DNA of 49,110 nucleotides, taken from the NCBI RefSeq assembly GCF_041261205.1, contig NZ_JBGCCH010000050.1:1-49110 (forward strand). Reading direction: 5' to 3'. Below are positions 8,210 to 16,655 of the stretch, one piece after another. This DNA comes from Catenulispora sp. MAP5-51 (GTDB lineage Bacteria; Actinomycetota; Actinomycetes; Streptomycetales; Catenulisporaceae). The notes beneath the pieces were generated by a model. It searched no databases. It was not told the origin of the DNA and worked only from the letters and a program-made list of their open reading frames with translations. Made by a program: the position numbers and the translations under genes. The number at the start of each line of letters is the position of its first letter. Positions within the stretch are counted from its first letter, which is position 1.

Positions 8210-9451
8210 ATGCGTGTCCTCATTCTCGGCGGCGACGGCTTCTGCGGCTGGCCGACGTCCCTGCACCTGTCGGACCTGGGTCACGAAGTCACCATCGTCG
8301 ACAACCAGAGCCGGCGCCGGATCGACCTCGACCTGGAAGTCGAGTCCCTCACTCCGATCCGGCCACCCGGCGAGCGTGTCAGGGCCTGGCGGGAGGTCTC
8401 CGGACGGGATATCGGGCTGGTCCACCTCGACCTGGCGGCCGAGTACGAGCGGCTCACCGCTCTGTTGGCCGAGCTGCGTCCCGACGCTGTCGTGCACTTC
8501 GCCGAGCAGCGCGCCGCACCGTACTCGATGCGCTCGGCGACGGCCAAGCGCTACACGGTCGACAACAATGTCCGCGCGACGCACAACCTGCTCACCGCTC
8601 TGGTCGCCACCGGCGTCGATGCCGCGCTGGTGCACCTGGGCACCATGGGGGTGTACGGGTACGGATGGTCGGGGTCCGCACCGATCCCCGAGGGCTACCT
8701 GACCGTCAAGGTACCGACCCCCGACGGCGACCTGGAGCGGGAGATCCTGCATCCGGCCAACCCGGGCTCGGTCTACCACCTGACCAAGACGCTCGACCAG
8801 CTGATGTTCGCGTTCTACGCGGCCAACGACCGGCTGCGGATCACGGACCTGCACCAGGGCATCGTCTGGGGGACCCAGACCCCGCAGACGGTCCGCGACG
8901 AGCGGCTGATCAACCGCTTCGACTACGACGGCGACTACGGAACCGTGCTCAACCGCTTCCTCATGCAGGCAGCCATCGGGCACCCGCTCACCGTGCACGG
9001 GACCGGCGGGCAGACCAGGGCGTTCATCCACATCCGGGACACCGTCCGGTGCGTCCAGATCGCTTTGGAGAACCCGCCGGAAGCCGGGGCGAAGCCCGCG
9101 GTCTTCAACCAGATCACCGAGACGCACCGGGTCTACGACCTGGCGAAGATGGTCAGCGACCTGACCGGGGTCGAGGTCGCGCACCTGCCGAACCCGCGCC
9201 GGGAGGCCGTGGAGAACGAGTTGGTCGTCCGCAACGACCGGTTCCTCGCGCTCGGCCTGAACCCGACCACCTTGTCCGACGGCCTGCTCGCCGAGTGCAC
9301 CGACATCGCGGCGCGCTACCGGCACCGGGTCGACCTGTCGAAGATCATCGCGAGATCGGTGTGGCGGGCCGGGATGCAGACCGCCGAGGACCTGATGACC
9401 GAACTGCCGGACGGGGCGGACCCGCACGTCCGGGCCGTCGTCCAGCCCTGA
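8210..9451 (+). CDS. sqdB: UDP-sulfoquinovose synthase
   Basis: Converts UDP-glucose plus sulfite to UDP-sulfoquinovose, the activated 6-sulfo sugar. The 413-residue protein is an extended short-chain dehydrogenase. The NAD site is LILGGDGFCGWP at the N-terminus, followed by the family-specific VDNQSRRRIDLDLEV and HFAEQRAAPYSM. HLGTMGVYG carries the catalytic Thr, and VYHLTKTLDQ carries the YxxxK pair. LTVKVPTPDGDLEREI and TDLHQGIVWGTQT are characteristic of plant SQD1 and bacterial SqdB. I chose ATG 8210 (GAAAGG upstream, and the NAD motif at the very start); the longer frame to 8030 has no support. It is the first gene of a three-gene operon. The usual sulfolipid synthase gene (sqdX/sqdD type) is not adjacent. 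Confidence 0.95.
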   Translation: MRVLILGGDGFCGWPTSLHLSDLGHEVTIVDNQSRRRIDLDLEVESLTPIRPPGERVRAWREVSGRDIGLVHLDLAAEYERLTALLAELRPDAVVHFAEQRAAPYSMRSATAKRYTVDNNVRATHNLLTALVATGVDAALVHLGTMGVYGYGWSGSAPIPEGYLTVKVPTPDGDLEREILHPANPGSVYHLTKTLDQLMFAFYAANDRLRITDLHQGIVWGTQTPQTVRDERLINRFDYDGDYGTVLNRFLMQAAIGHPLTVHGTGGQTRAFIHIRDTVRCVQIALENPPEAGAKPAVFNQITETHRVYDLAKMVSDLTGVEVAHLPNPRREAVENELVVRNDRFLALGLNPTTLSDGLLAECTDIAARYRHRVDLSKIIARSVWRAGMQTAEDLMTELPDGADPHVRAVVQP

Positions 9452-9477
9452 GTCAGAAGAACCGAGAGGAATCAGTC

Positions 9478-10896
9478 ATGGTGAAGCGGGACCGCGTGCG
9501 CGGCATGAACGCGGCCCTGGCCAGCGGCGAGGCCGGCGTCGGCGAGATGAGGCCGGCCCGCTCTCCGATGCGGCCCCGGCAGATGGCCGTCGCGTCCTTC
9601 GTGGCGATCGCCGGATCGGGCCTGGGCCTGGTGACGTACGACAAGGTGGCCACGAAGACGCCGGCCTTCAGCGGCCAGGTGGCGCCGTCGCACACCTACT
9701 ACCTCAACTTCCCGACGACCGGGACGGTGCTGACGCTGACGGTCAAGCCCGGCCAGCATGTGGTGGCCGGACAGCCGCTGGCCACGATGGACAGCAGCGT
9801 CGCCGCGGCGAACCTGTCGGCGGCACAGGCCGCGGTCACCGCGGACACCGCTTTGGTGGCCGCCGACCAAGCTCCGCAGGCCACGGCCACCGAGCAGGCG
9901 CAGGACCGGCTGAGCCTCACCCAGGCGACCGCGGCCGTGGCCACCGCCAAGAGCGCGCTGACGCTCGCGCAGACCAACGACCAGCACACGATCGCCGAGC
10001 AGACGGCGGTGGTCACCGGGGATCAGAACACGTACAACATCGACAACGGCCACTACACACAGCAGTGCGCCCCGTCCTCGGCCACGACGCCGTCATCGGG
10101 CCCGACGCACGCATCCGCCCCCAGCCCTTCACAGAGCGGCAGTACGAGCGTGACACAGATGCAGTTCTGCCAGAACCTGCAATCGCAGGTGAACCGGGAC
10201 TCGACCGATCTGTCCACGGCTCAGGCCGAGTTGGCGAAGCTGCAATCCTCGACCCAGCTGGAGGAGACGCATGACGCGGACGACGTGACACAGAGCGAAG
10301 CGATCCTCACAGCCGCGCAACAGAAGACGTCCGCCGCGGCCGAACCGCTGAGCTCCGCGGTCATCGCCCAGGCCAAAGCGGACCTGGCGACCGCGCAGTC
10401 GCAGGTCGCCGCCGACCAGCTGGCCGTGAAGAACGCGACGCTCACGGCCCCGGCCGACGGCGTCGTGGCGGACGTCGCGGGAGCGGTCGGGGACATCACG
10501 GGATCCGACGGCGTGCACAGCTACGCGGGTCCGGCCGCCCAGCCGGGGACGGAGGCGAATCAGCAGCCTGGCTTCCAGTTGTTCGTGCCGCCGTCGGCCA
10601 ACAGCGGCGGGACCGGGCAGGCGTCCGGCTTCCAGCCGCTCATCACCGTGTACGCGGGCGCGCTCGACGTCGTGGCACAGATACCGGAGCAGAACATGAC
10701 CACCGTGCACGTCGGCGAGCCGGCGAAGCTGGACTTCTCGGCGACGGGGACGTCGGTCACCGGCAAGATAGGCCAGGTGATGCTCGACCCGGCGCACGTC
10801 CCGGGGACGACGACGTACTACGACGTCCTGATCTCGATGGACACGGTCCGGCCGGAGATCCTCGCCGGCATGACCGTGGACGTCAAGCTGTTCTGA
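9478..10896 (+). CDS. HlyD-like membrane-fusion/periplasmic adaptor protein
   Basis: A 472-residue envelope protein likely to assist export or synthesis of the polymer made by the next gene. Start ATG 9478 follows GAGAGGA. It has a cytosolic tail of about 35 residues and one membrane segment (about 36-55). The first half of a lipoyl domain follows (GTVLTLTVKPGQHVVAGQPLA, broken by its hairpin), then a long Ala/Gln/Thr-rich coiled-coil hairpin interrupted by a Ser/Pro-rich insert with two Cys. The second lipoyl half (TLTAPADGVVADVAG) and a beta-barrel region complete it. Similar adaptors occur beside processive glycosyltransferases (Alg44/BcsA-type systems). The stop shares a base with the next ATG (TGATG), so the two are translationally coupled. 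Confidence 0.8.
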   Translation: MVKRDRVRGMNAALASGEAGVGEMRPARSPMRPRQMAVASFVAIAGSGLGLVTYDKVATKTPAFSGQVAPSHTYYLNFPTTGTVLTLTVKPGQHVVAGQPLATMDSSVAAANLSAAQAAVTADTALVAADQAPQATATEQAQDRLSLTQATAAVATAKSALTLAQTNDQHTIAEQTAVVTGDQNTYNIDNGHYTQQCAPSSATTPSSGPTHASAPSPSQSGSTSVTQMQFCQNLQSQVNRDSTDLSTAQAELAKLQSSTQLEETHDADDVTQSEAILTAAQQKTSAAAEPLSSAVIAQAKADLATAQSQVAADQLAVKNATLTAPADGVVADVAGAVGDITGSDGVHSYAGPAAQPGTEANQQPGFQLFVPPSANSGGTGQASGFQPLITVYAGALDVVAQIPEQNMTTVHVGEPAKLDFSATGTSVTGKIGQVMLDPAHVPGTTTYYDVLISMDTVRPEILAGMTVDVKLF

Positions 10897-12872
10897 TGCC
10901 CGTCACGATGGACAACGCCAAGGGCCTGACCCTGCTCTCGATCAACCTCGTGGTCCTCGTGCTGGTCGTCTGGCAGCCGCTGTCGCGCCGCCACGACGAT
11001 TCGGACCAGGGCACGGACCGCCTGGTGAAGCTGCCACCGTTCCGCAAGCCGTCGACGCGGCGCCTGTTGGCGTTCCTGGCCGTGGGGCTGGCGGTGAGCA
11101 CCGGCATCATCGGGATGCGCGACTTCCAGGTGCTCAGGGTGTACCAGGTCTTCGTGTCCGATGTGATCGGCGCGATCGACCGCGACCCGGCCGCCGCGAC
11201 CGCCTACGCCGAGCACATCACGCCCCTGGTTCCGGCGGCGGTCGTGGGATATCTGATCACTATGGCGGTCGTGCTGCCGGCCACTCCCGGCCGCCGTCTG
11301 GTGATCCTGCTGCACGCGCCGCTGTTCGTCGCGGTCTCCGTCGCGTCGGACAGCCTGATCGGACTTGCCGGGACGGCGGCCGGCGTCCCGGCGGGACTCG
11401 TCCCGATCGCCGGGATCTACCTGGAATACACGCTCGGCTTCATGATGGTCTTCCGGCTGTCCTTCACCACCTACGCCCTGCCGCGGGTCACCTCGCAGCC
11501 GAATCTGCGACGCGGCGACTGGCGCGACACGCTGACGCTGCTGTTCTGCCTGGTCGGGGCGACCGGGATCATCGGGACGCTGGCCCTGGTGATGATCGAG
11601 GCCGTCGGCGACCACCCGGTGACGGTGTTCGTCATCATCGTCAGCCTGCGCATCGCGATCTCAGACTTCGTCTACATCCTGCTCGGGCTCGTCAAGTGGA
11701 CCGGTGGCCGCCGGCCGCAGCCCGGCCCCGAGCGACCCGCGCTGGACGTCATCATCCCGGCCTACAACGAGGCGGTGGGGATCGAACGGCTGCTGCGCTC
11801 CATCGACCGCGCGGCGGCCGCCTACGGCGGACCCGTCCGGGTGATCCTGTGCGACGACGGTTCGACCGACGAGACGAGCGCGCTCGCCGAGGCCACGATG
11901 CACGCCTACGGCCACGCGACCGGGGAGGTGATCCAGGGTGCTCACGGCGGGAAGGCCAAGGCGCTCAACCTCGCCCTCCAGCGGTGCACCGCGGACTACG
12001 TGTACCGGTTGGACGCCGACTGTGCGATCGACTCGGACGCCTTCGCCTACAGCATCCCGCACTTCCTGGCCGATCCCCGGGTCGGCGTGGTCGGCGCGCT
12101 GACCGTCCCGAAGGAGCCCTACGGCACCTGGATCGACCGGATGCGGGCGATCGAGCAGATCTTCAACTTCGGATTCTCGCAGGTGATGCTGTCCCAGGTC
12201 GACGCGGTGCCGTGCATCCTGGGCAGCTTCACCGCCTTCCGGCGCGAGGCGGGTCTGGCCCTCGGCGGGTTCGTCAGCGGCATGTTCGGCGAGGACGCCG
12301 AGTTCACCTGCGCGCTGGGGCGGCTCGGCTGGCGGGCGGCGCTCGATCCGCGCATCGTGTCCTACGAGGACGTCCCGCCGACCGTCAAGGACCTTCGCGT
12401 ACAACGCTTCCGGTGGGGGATGGGAGGGCTGATGAACTTCGGCCGCTTCACACCGTTCGGCAACGGGGCCCCCGGACCGCGTTTCTGGTATCAGCTCCCG
12501 AAGAGCGCCGGGACCAGGCTGTTCTCGCCGGCGCACTTCTTCATCATGATCCTCGCGCTCCAGTACGCCGCGATCGTGCCCGGCGCGCAGCACAACATCC
12601 TCAAGTTCTTCGGGTTCCTGCTGATCTCGTTCCTGCCGGGACTGGTGCCTCGTCTGATCATCCTGGTCTACTACCGACGGCTCGACGTGCTGCCGTGGGC
12701 GCCGCTGTGGCTGGTGTTCGCGATGCTCAAACGGGTGTTCCTGCTGGAGGCGATCCTGGCCTGCGGAGTCCGCCCGGTCCGTCCGCCGCTGGCGGTCCGC
12801 GGCCGCTATCCGACGTGGAGCGCGTTCTGGCGCCCCGCCGCCGCCAGGGCTCGCTCAACCACTCTTCCCTGA
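10896..12872 (+). CDS. Processive GT2 glycosyltransferase, membrane polysaccharide synthase
   Basis: Polymerises sugar from a nucleotide sugar and probably extrudes the chain, like hyaluronan, cellulose or chitin synthases. The 658 residues have about five N-terminal hydrophobic segments (within 1-265) and then the GT-A catalytic domain. VIIPAYNEA begins it at about 286, CDDGSTDE carries the first Asp, YRLDADC is the metal-binding DxD, GEDAEFT contains the catalytic base Asp, and QRFRWGMGG is the QxxRW acceptor/translocation motif. C-terminal membrane helices follow (ALQYAAIV, FLLISFLPGLV, APLWLVFAML). It is coupled to the HlyD-like gene upstream and to UDP-sulfoquinovose synthase before that. 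The sugar polymerised is unknown; a sulfoquinovose-containing polymer is an inference from context. Confidence 0.88.
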   Translation: MPVTMDNAKGLTLLSINLVVLVLVVWQPLSRRHDDSDQGTDRLVKLPPFRKPSTRRLLAFLAVGLAVSTGIIGMRDFQVLRVYQVFVSDVIGAIDRDPAAATAYAEHITPLVPAAVVGYLITMAVVLPATPGRRLVILLHAPLFVAVSVASDSLIGLAGTAAGVPAGLVPIAGIYLEYTLGFMMVFRLSFTTYALPRVTSQPNLRRGDWRDTLTLLFCLVGATGIIGTLALVMIEAVGDHPVTVFVIIVSLRIAISDFVYILLGLVKWTGGRRPQPGPERPALDVIIPAYNEAVGIERLLRSIDRAAAAYGGPVRVILCDDGSTDETSALAEATMHAYGHATGEVIQGAHGGKAKALNLALQRCTADYVYRLDADCAIDSDAFAYSIPHFLADPRVGVVGALTVPKEPYGTWIDRMRAIEQIFNFGFSQVMLSQVDAVPCILGSFTAFRREAGLALGGFVSGMFGEDAEFTCALGRLGWRAALDPRIVSYEDVPPTVKDLRVQRFRWGMGGLMNFGRFTPFGNGAPGPRFWYQLPKSAGTRLFSPAHFFIMILALQYAAIVPGAQHNILKFFGFLLISFLPGLVPRLIILVYYRRLDVLPWAPLWLVFAMLKRVFLLEAILACGVRPVRPPLAVRGRYPTWSAFWRPAAARARSTTLP

Positions 12873-13814
12873 CACGGCCAGGGCGGACAGGATGCCGAGC
12901 GAGACCTGGGGAAAGGGGCCGGCGCAGGTCGGACAATACGCGGACCGGGCCGGATCGTTGAGCCAGTAGCCGTCGACCGTCCCCTGCACGGACCCGATGG
13001 CCTTGACGACGTCCTGCGTGGTGACGGCCTGGCCCGTCGGGTTCGTGCTGATCCCGGCCAGGACCTTGACGCCGGGGTTGCTCCGCCGGGCCTGGGCCGC
13101 CGCCGCGCTGACGAAGGCCTCGTACTTGGCCACATCCATCTCGGAGCCCTGTGCCTGGATGTCGATGACGTCGGCGTCGCCGGCGATCGAGCCGACCAAG
13201 CCCGAGGCGAGGAAACGGCTGTAGCGGTCTTGGGCGCCGGCGGACTTCGTCAGGTCGACCGCCGGGGTGGCGATGAACAGCAGATGGTGCTGGTGGACCA
13301 GTTGGGCGGCCAGCTGGTCGTAGTGTGCGGGATCGCGCTGTTCGGCGACAGGGGTCTGCGACCAGCTCTCGTTGTCGTAGAGCACGGCCCGGATTCGCGG
13401 GTCGAGCTTGCCGGAGCTCACGGCCGCCTGGAGGGCGGCGTAGCTGGTGAAGCTGGCCGTGGGCGTGCTGGTCCAGCCGTCGGGGACGGACCAGTCCTTG
13501 GGGTTGGTGATCACGTAGGCGCGCGGCGTGTCAAAGAACTGTTTCGTCAGATTCCCGGCGGTGTCGGCGGCGCGCAGCTGAGTCAGCGTACTGCCACCGA
13601 TGATCCATGACAGGGCGCCGGTTCGGCCGTCCTGGGAACCGGACGGGGATGTCGGCGCAGAGTTGGCGGATGCCGACGCCGGTGGCGCAGACGTCGGCGG
13701 CACAGATGTCTTTGGCACAGCTGTCGGTGGATGTGAGGCACGGCCAGTGCATCCGGCTGTCGCGACGATCGCGAGCCCCAGCGCGGCGATGCCGAACCGG
13801 CGCAGAACCTTCAC
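12855..13814 (-). CDS. Secreted lipoprotein, uncharacterised, glycosidase-like context
   Basis: A 319-residue lipoprotein with signal MKVLRRFGIAALGLAIVATA and lipobox TAGC (lipid Cys at 22). A Pro/Ser/Thr/Ala-rich tether (about 25-65) leads to a globular domain with motifs AVLYDNESWSQTP, YDQLAAQLVHQHHLLFIATPAVDLT, DVIDIQAQGSE and VKVLAGISTNPTGQ. The strand-like repeats ending in acidic residues resemble a TIM-barrel hydrolase, but I recognise no named family. It converges on the GT2 gene and overlaps its last 18 bases. A role in processing or retaining the polymer is possible but unproven. Confidence 0.75.
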   Translation of the reverse strand: MKVLRRFGIAALGLAIVATAGCTGRASHPPTAVPKTSVPPTSAPPASASANSAPTSPSGSQDGRTGALSWIIGGSTLTQLRAADTAGNLTKQFFDTPRAYVITNPKDWSVPDGWTSTPTASFTSYAALQAAVSSGKLDPRIRAVLYDNESWSQTPVAEQRDPAHYDQLAAQLVHQHHLLFIATPAVDLTKSAGAQDRYSRFLASGLVGSIAGDADVIDIQAQGSEMDVAKYEAFVSAAAAQARRSNPGVKVLAGISTNPTGQAVTTQDVVKAIGSVQGTVDGYWLNDPARSAYCPTCAGPFPQVSLGILSALAVSGKSG

Positions 13815-13933
13815 AGAGCCCCACCATCCATCCCGCCTTGGCGATGAGTCCGATTATGGGACGCCGACGGTAGGCGGCGGGTTAAAAGCTTGGCCAAATG
13901 CCGATCAATCCCGCACACACACGAAAGGCTTCT

Positions 13934-13953
13934 TGTCCGATGGAATCCGGACA
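13934..13953. repeat. Imperfect palindrome upstream of the TrmB/LuxR-type regulator
   Basis: TGTCCG (13934-13939) and CGGACA (13948-13953) form an inverted repeat in the 270-base gap between the lipoprotein and regulator genes. It could be an operator for either divergent gene. I see no clear promoter next to it. Confidence 0.3.
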
Positions 13954-14086
13954 TGACGAACGCGTCCCCCGTGAGGTGGCAACGTCCGGATATCAGGGTA
14001 TGTAAAGGCTCAGCCCGCGATGGCGCGACCCGGTCTGACCACCGCCGCGCCGTCGGCCACCCGGAGCGACAAGAAGGTGAAAGCCC

Positions 14087-15139
14087 GTGTTGGAGCAGAC
14101 GGAAGAGCAGAAAGGACCCGGGAGCGGCATAGGCGTGACCCGGGGCGAGGAGCTCGTCTACTTGGAGCTGTGCCGACGGGGCACGGCGACCACCGCCGAG
14201 CTGGCAGAGGCGCTCAAAATGGTGCAGGACGACGTCCTGCAGCTGCTCACCGGCCTGCACAGCCGGCGGCTGGTGCGGATGTCGGAGAACGGCGCCCGAA
14301 CCCCGTGGTGCGCCGCGGCACCGGACGTGGCGATCGAGCGCGTGCTCAGCAAGCGCGAGCAGTCCGAACGCCGACTGCGCGAGGAGATCACGCGGCTCCT
14401 GGACGGCTACCACCGCGAGCGCGGACGCCGCGATCCCGGCTGCGCCGACCTGGCCGAGGTCGTCACCGGACGCGACGCCATCGCAGAGGTCTGGCTCTCC
14501 ATGCTGGCCGGCGCGCGCCGGGAGGTCTCGGTGCTGGACAAGGCCCCGTTCGTCCAGGACGACAACGTCGGCCCGGAACTGGAGGTCCTGGAGCGCGGGG
14601 TCCTGTGCCGGGCGGTGTACGAACGCTCAGCACTGCTGTTGCCCGGACATCTGGAACAGGTCCGAATGCTGATAGCCGCCGGCGAGGAGGCGGTCGTGGT
14701 CACCGAGCTGCCCTTCAAGCTGGCCGTCGTGGACCGGCGCTGGGCCCTGCTGCCCGTGGCATCGGGCGCGGAGTTGGACGGCGCGTTGATCGTTCGGCCA
14801 TCGCCAATGTTGGACGCGCTGGTGCAGACCTTCGAAGCCCAGTGGGCGCGCGCCATGCCCATACCGGCGACAGCCGGCCGCGGCGATCCGCGCGACCAGA
14901 CCGGCGCCGTCAGCGACGGCAGCACCCCGACCGGCGGCCGATCAGCCGACGGGCAGCGCCTCGGGGCCCTGGAACTGCTGACACTGCTGACCGCCGGGAT
15001 GACCGACGACGCGATCGCCCGCCAGCTACAGGTTTCGGCGCGCACCGTCCAACGGCGGGTCAGCGAACTGATGGAAGAGCTGGGCGCGCGCAACCGCTTC
15101 CAAGCCGGGGTGCAGGCGGTTCGGCGGGGACTGCTCTAG
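14087..15139 (+). CDS. Transcriptional regulator with TrmB-like N-terminus and LuxR-type C-terminal HTH
   Basis: Predicted DNA-binding regulator of 350 residues. GTG 14087 follows AAGGTGA. The N-terminal part (ELVYLELCRRGTATTAELAEAL, about 22-45) is a winged helix of the TrmB type. The middle resembles the phospholipase-D-like sensor part of such proteins, with GREVSVLDK-like and VCRAVYE-like blocks. The C-terminus (about 285-350) holds a LuxR helix-turn-helix: LELLTLLTAGMTDDAIARQL, then SARTVQRRVSELMEELGARNR. This architecture is common and abundant in actinomycetes, often near secondary-metabolite clusters. Its target is not evident; it lies about 4 kb from the NRPS-related block. Confidence 0.85.
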   Translation: MLEQTEEQKGPGSGIGVTRGEELVYLELCRRGTATTAELAEALKMVQDDVLQLLTGLHSRRLVRMSENGARTPWCAAAPDVAIERVLSKREQSERRLREEITRLLDGYHRERGRRDPGCADLAEVVTGRDAIAEVWLSMLAGARREVSVLDKAPFVQDDNVGPELEVLERGVLCRAVYERSALLLPGHLEQVRMLIAAGEEAVVVTELPFKLAVVDRRWALLPVASGAELDGALIVRPSPMLDALVQTFEAQWARAMPIPATAGRGDPRDQTGAVSDGSTPTGGRSADGQRLGALELLTLLTAGMTDDAIARQLQVSARTVQRRVSELMEELGARNRFQAGVQAVRRGLL

Positions 15140-15318
15140 AACCGGCGCAGACGCACGAAACCGGCGCGGCCCCACGAAATCGGGCATCGAGGCCCGCCGG
15201 GGCAAAGCTCGGTACCTGTGGATCAACTCGGTGGAGCCGTACCCTCCCGAGTCATCGATTCGAAGGTCACTGAGTATATGAATGCCCACATGAGAGAAAC
15301 CGAGTGGTAGAGGAACGC

Positions 15319-15771
15319 ATGAAGCCTGCACTCGAGGAAGCCGAGCTGCTCAGTTTCCTACGGGAGATCGGCTGGTATCCCGGCAGGCAGGTCGATCTGG
15401 CCGCCGACCTGGAGGAATGGGAGACGGAAGGCTATAGCGTCTCCGATGCCGTTCACAGGTGGATGGGGGAATGCAGCGGCCTGGAATTTGAGTACCCTCG
15501 CCACAGCTCCGTGGGAGGCCTGCACGCCTGTTTCGTTTCTGGCGTAATGCCCTCGCGACGGATTCACCGGGCTACGGTAGCGGAGTACGAAGAAAGGGTT
15601 GGGGAGGCTCTGTGCCCCATCGGCCAATCCGCTAGCGGAAGCCTGACCCTGCTGATGGACTCGACGGGCGCTGTTTATGGAGGGTACGACCACTATCTGG
15701 GCAAAGTCGCCGATGACGGATATCGCGCTCTTCTGGCGATCCGGAAGCGAGAACCGTTGACTCGCCTGTAA
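15319..15771 (+). CDS. SUKH-3 family immunity-like protein
   Basis: A 150-residue cytosolic protein. ATG 15319 has GAGGA five bases upstream; GTG 15304 would add five residues. LREIGWYPGRQVDL at the N-terminus, the GGL/EFEYP region, and the C-terminal EALCPIGQSASGSLTLLMDSTGAVYGGYD region match SUKH-3 proteins. That family neutralises toxins of polymorphic or contact-dependent systems. No cognate toxin gene is visible on either side, so it could be an orphan immunity gene. Family assignment is by eye and moderately sure. Confidence 0.65.
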   Translation: MKPALEEAELLSFLREIGWYPGRQVDLAADLEEWETEGYSVSDAVHRWMGECSGLEFEYPRHSSVGGLHACFVSGVMPSRRIHRATVAEYEERVGEALCPIGQSASGSLTLLMDSTGAVYGGYDHYLGKVADDGYRALLAIRKREPLTRL

Positions 15772-15826
15772 GCGAACGCGTGGTATGCACCCAAATCAAG
15801 GCCGTGATACAGACCGAGGAGGGCGA

Positions 15827-16168
15827 TTGAGCGGCGACGAACGGAACCGCGTCCTCGCCGAGATCATCAGCAGCGACATCGTCGGCGGGATCCATCTGCA
15901 GCGGGTCGGGGAGATCCTCATCGCCCACGAGCGGGTGAATGCGCAGGCGCTACAGCGGAAGGCCGCCGGCCCTTCCCGGAGGAAGTCGCCGATCGACTTC
16001 GACGCCATCGAGCGCGCGCTGGATCTTGAGGACCGGTATTGCGAGGTCTGGCGCATGTGCCAGGAGCGCGGCCGCGAGTGGCGCCTGGCCGAAGGTCTGC
16101 AACTGCTGGAGCAGTCGCTTCGCGAGACCGCCGAGCACTTCACCAGTATGGCTCTCGGGGAAGGATAG
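15827..16168 (+). CDS. Hypothetical protein next to the SUKH-3 gene
   Basis: I do not recognise this gene. I take TTG 15827, preceded by GAGGAGGG, giving 113 residues; ATG 15785 would give 127 without a ribosome site. The product is charged and helical (DLEDRYCEVWRMCQERGREW, then LAEGLQLLEQSLRETAEHF). It has no signal peptide or membrane segment and only two Cys. It follows the SUKH-3 gene by 55 bases on the same strand and may be co-transcribed with it. Confidence 0.5.
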   Translation: MSGDERNRVLAEIISSDIVGGIHLQRVGEILIAHERVNAQALQRKAAGPSRRKSPIDFDAIERALDLEDRYCEVWRMCQERGREWRLAEGLQLLEQSLRETAEHFTSMALGEG

Positions 16169-16271
16169 GTTCCGCGCGGGCGACGATCGCAGTGCGGCCG
16201 GCCACCGCGATCAGTACGACCTTGCCGCTGTCCGCCGGGTCCGTATCGCGTAGCGTCGACTGCACTCCATT

Positions 16272-16550
16272 TCACCCGCTCTTGGTCTCGGCCGAGGGCG
16301 GATCCTCGGTGGCGGGCTCGCCGAGCGTGGTGAGCGCCGTGTAGTCCTCGGCCCCGGCGTTCTCGATCAGGTTGCTGTTCAACGCGGGCGTGACCACGTC
16401 CGCGGCCGGACAGGCCGCGGAGTAGCTCTGCCCGCCAGCCGACGCGGCGGGACCGCCGGCGGCAGCGGCCACTCCCAGGCCGACCGCCGCCGACGCGACC
16501 GTGGCGCTCGCCGCCACGGCCGCCCAGCGGAGCTTGGTAGAAAGTTTCAT
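16272..16550 (-). pseudogene. Short secreted protein, possible N-terminal remnant of a larger exoprotein
   Basis: A 92-residue frame with a convincing Sec signal (MKLSTKLRWAAVAASATVASA then an Ala/Gly-rich run, cleavage near residue 31-42). About 50 residues follow, including NSNLIENAGAEDYTALTTLGEPA, a start often seen in large secreted carbohydrate-active proteins (N-L-x-x-N-x-G-A-E). The frame then ends abruptly (PPSAETKSG). That suggests a truncated gene, though a genuine small exported peptide cannot be excluded. The upstream sequence lacks a clear ribosome site. Confidence 0.5.
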
Positions 16551-16655
16551 AGGCTAATTAAGGAAGGGGCCGGCTGCCGAGGCAGAGATCGTTCATGACC
16601 GACGAGTGGCGCCGCTGTGAACAATCACCACCCGTGCCACAGATGCCGGGTGACG

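Noticed and set aside
7897-8223. Minus-strand frame of 108 residues in the cysH-sqdB gap, considered as a leader gene or first gene of the sulfur operon
   Set aside because: No ribosome site, no family resemblance, and composition unlike its neighbours; the interval looks regulatory.
14087-15139. TrmB/LuxR-type regulator as the pathway-specific activator of the NRPS cluster
   Set aside because: It is about 5 kb away with three unrelated transcription units between, and I see no shared operator. Not excluded, only unsupported.
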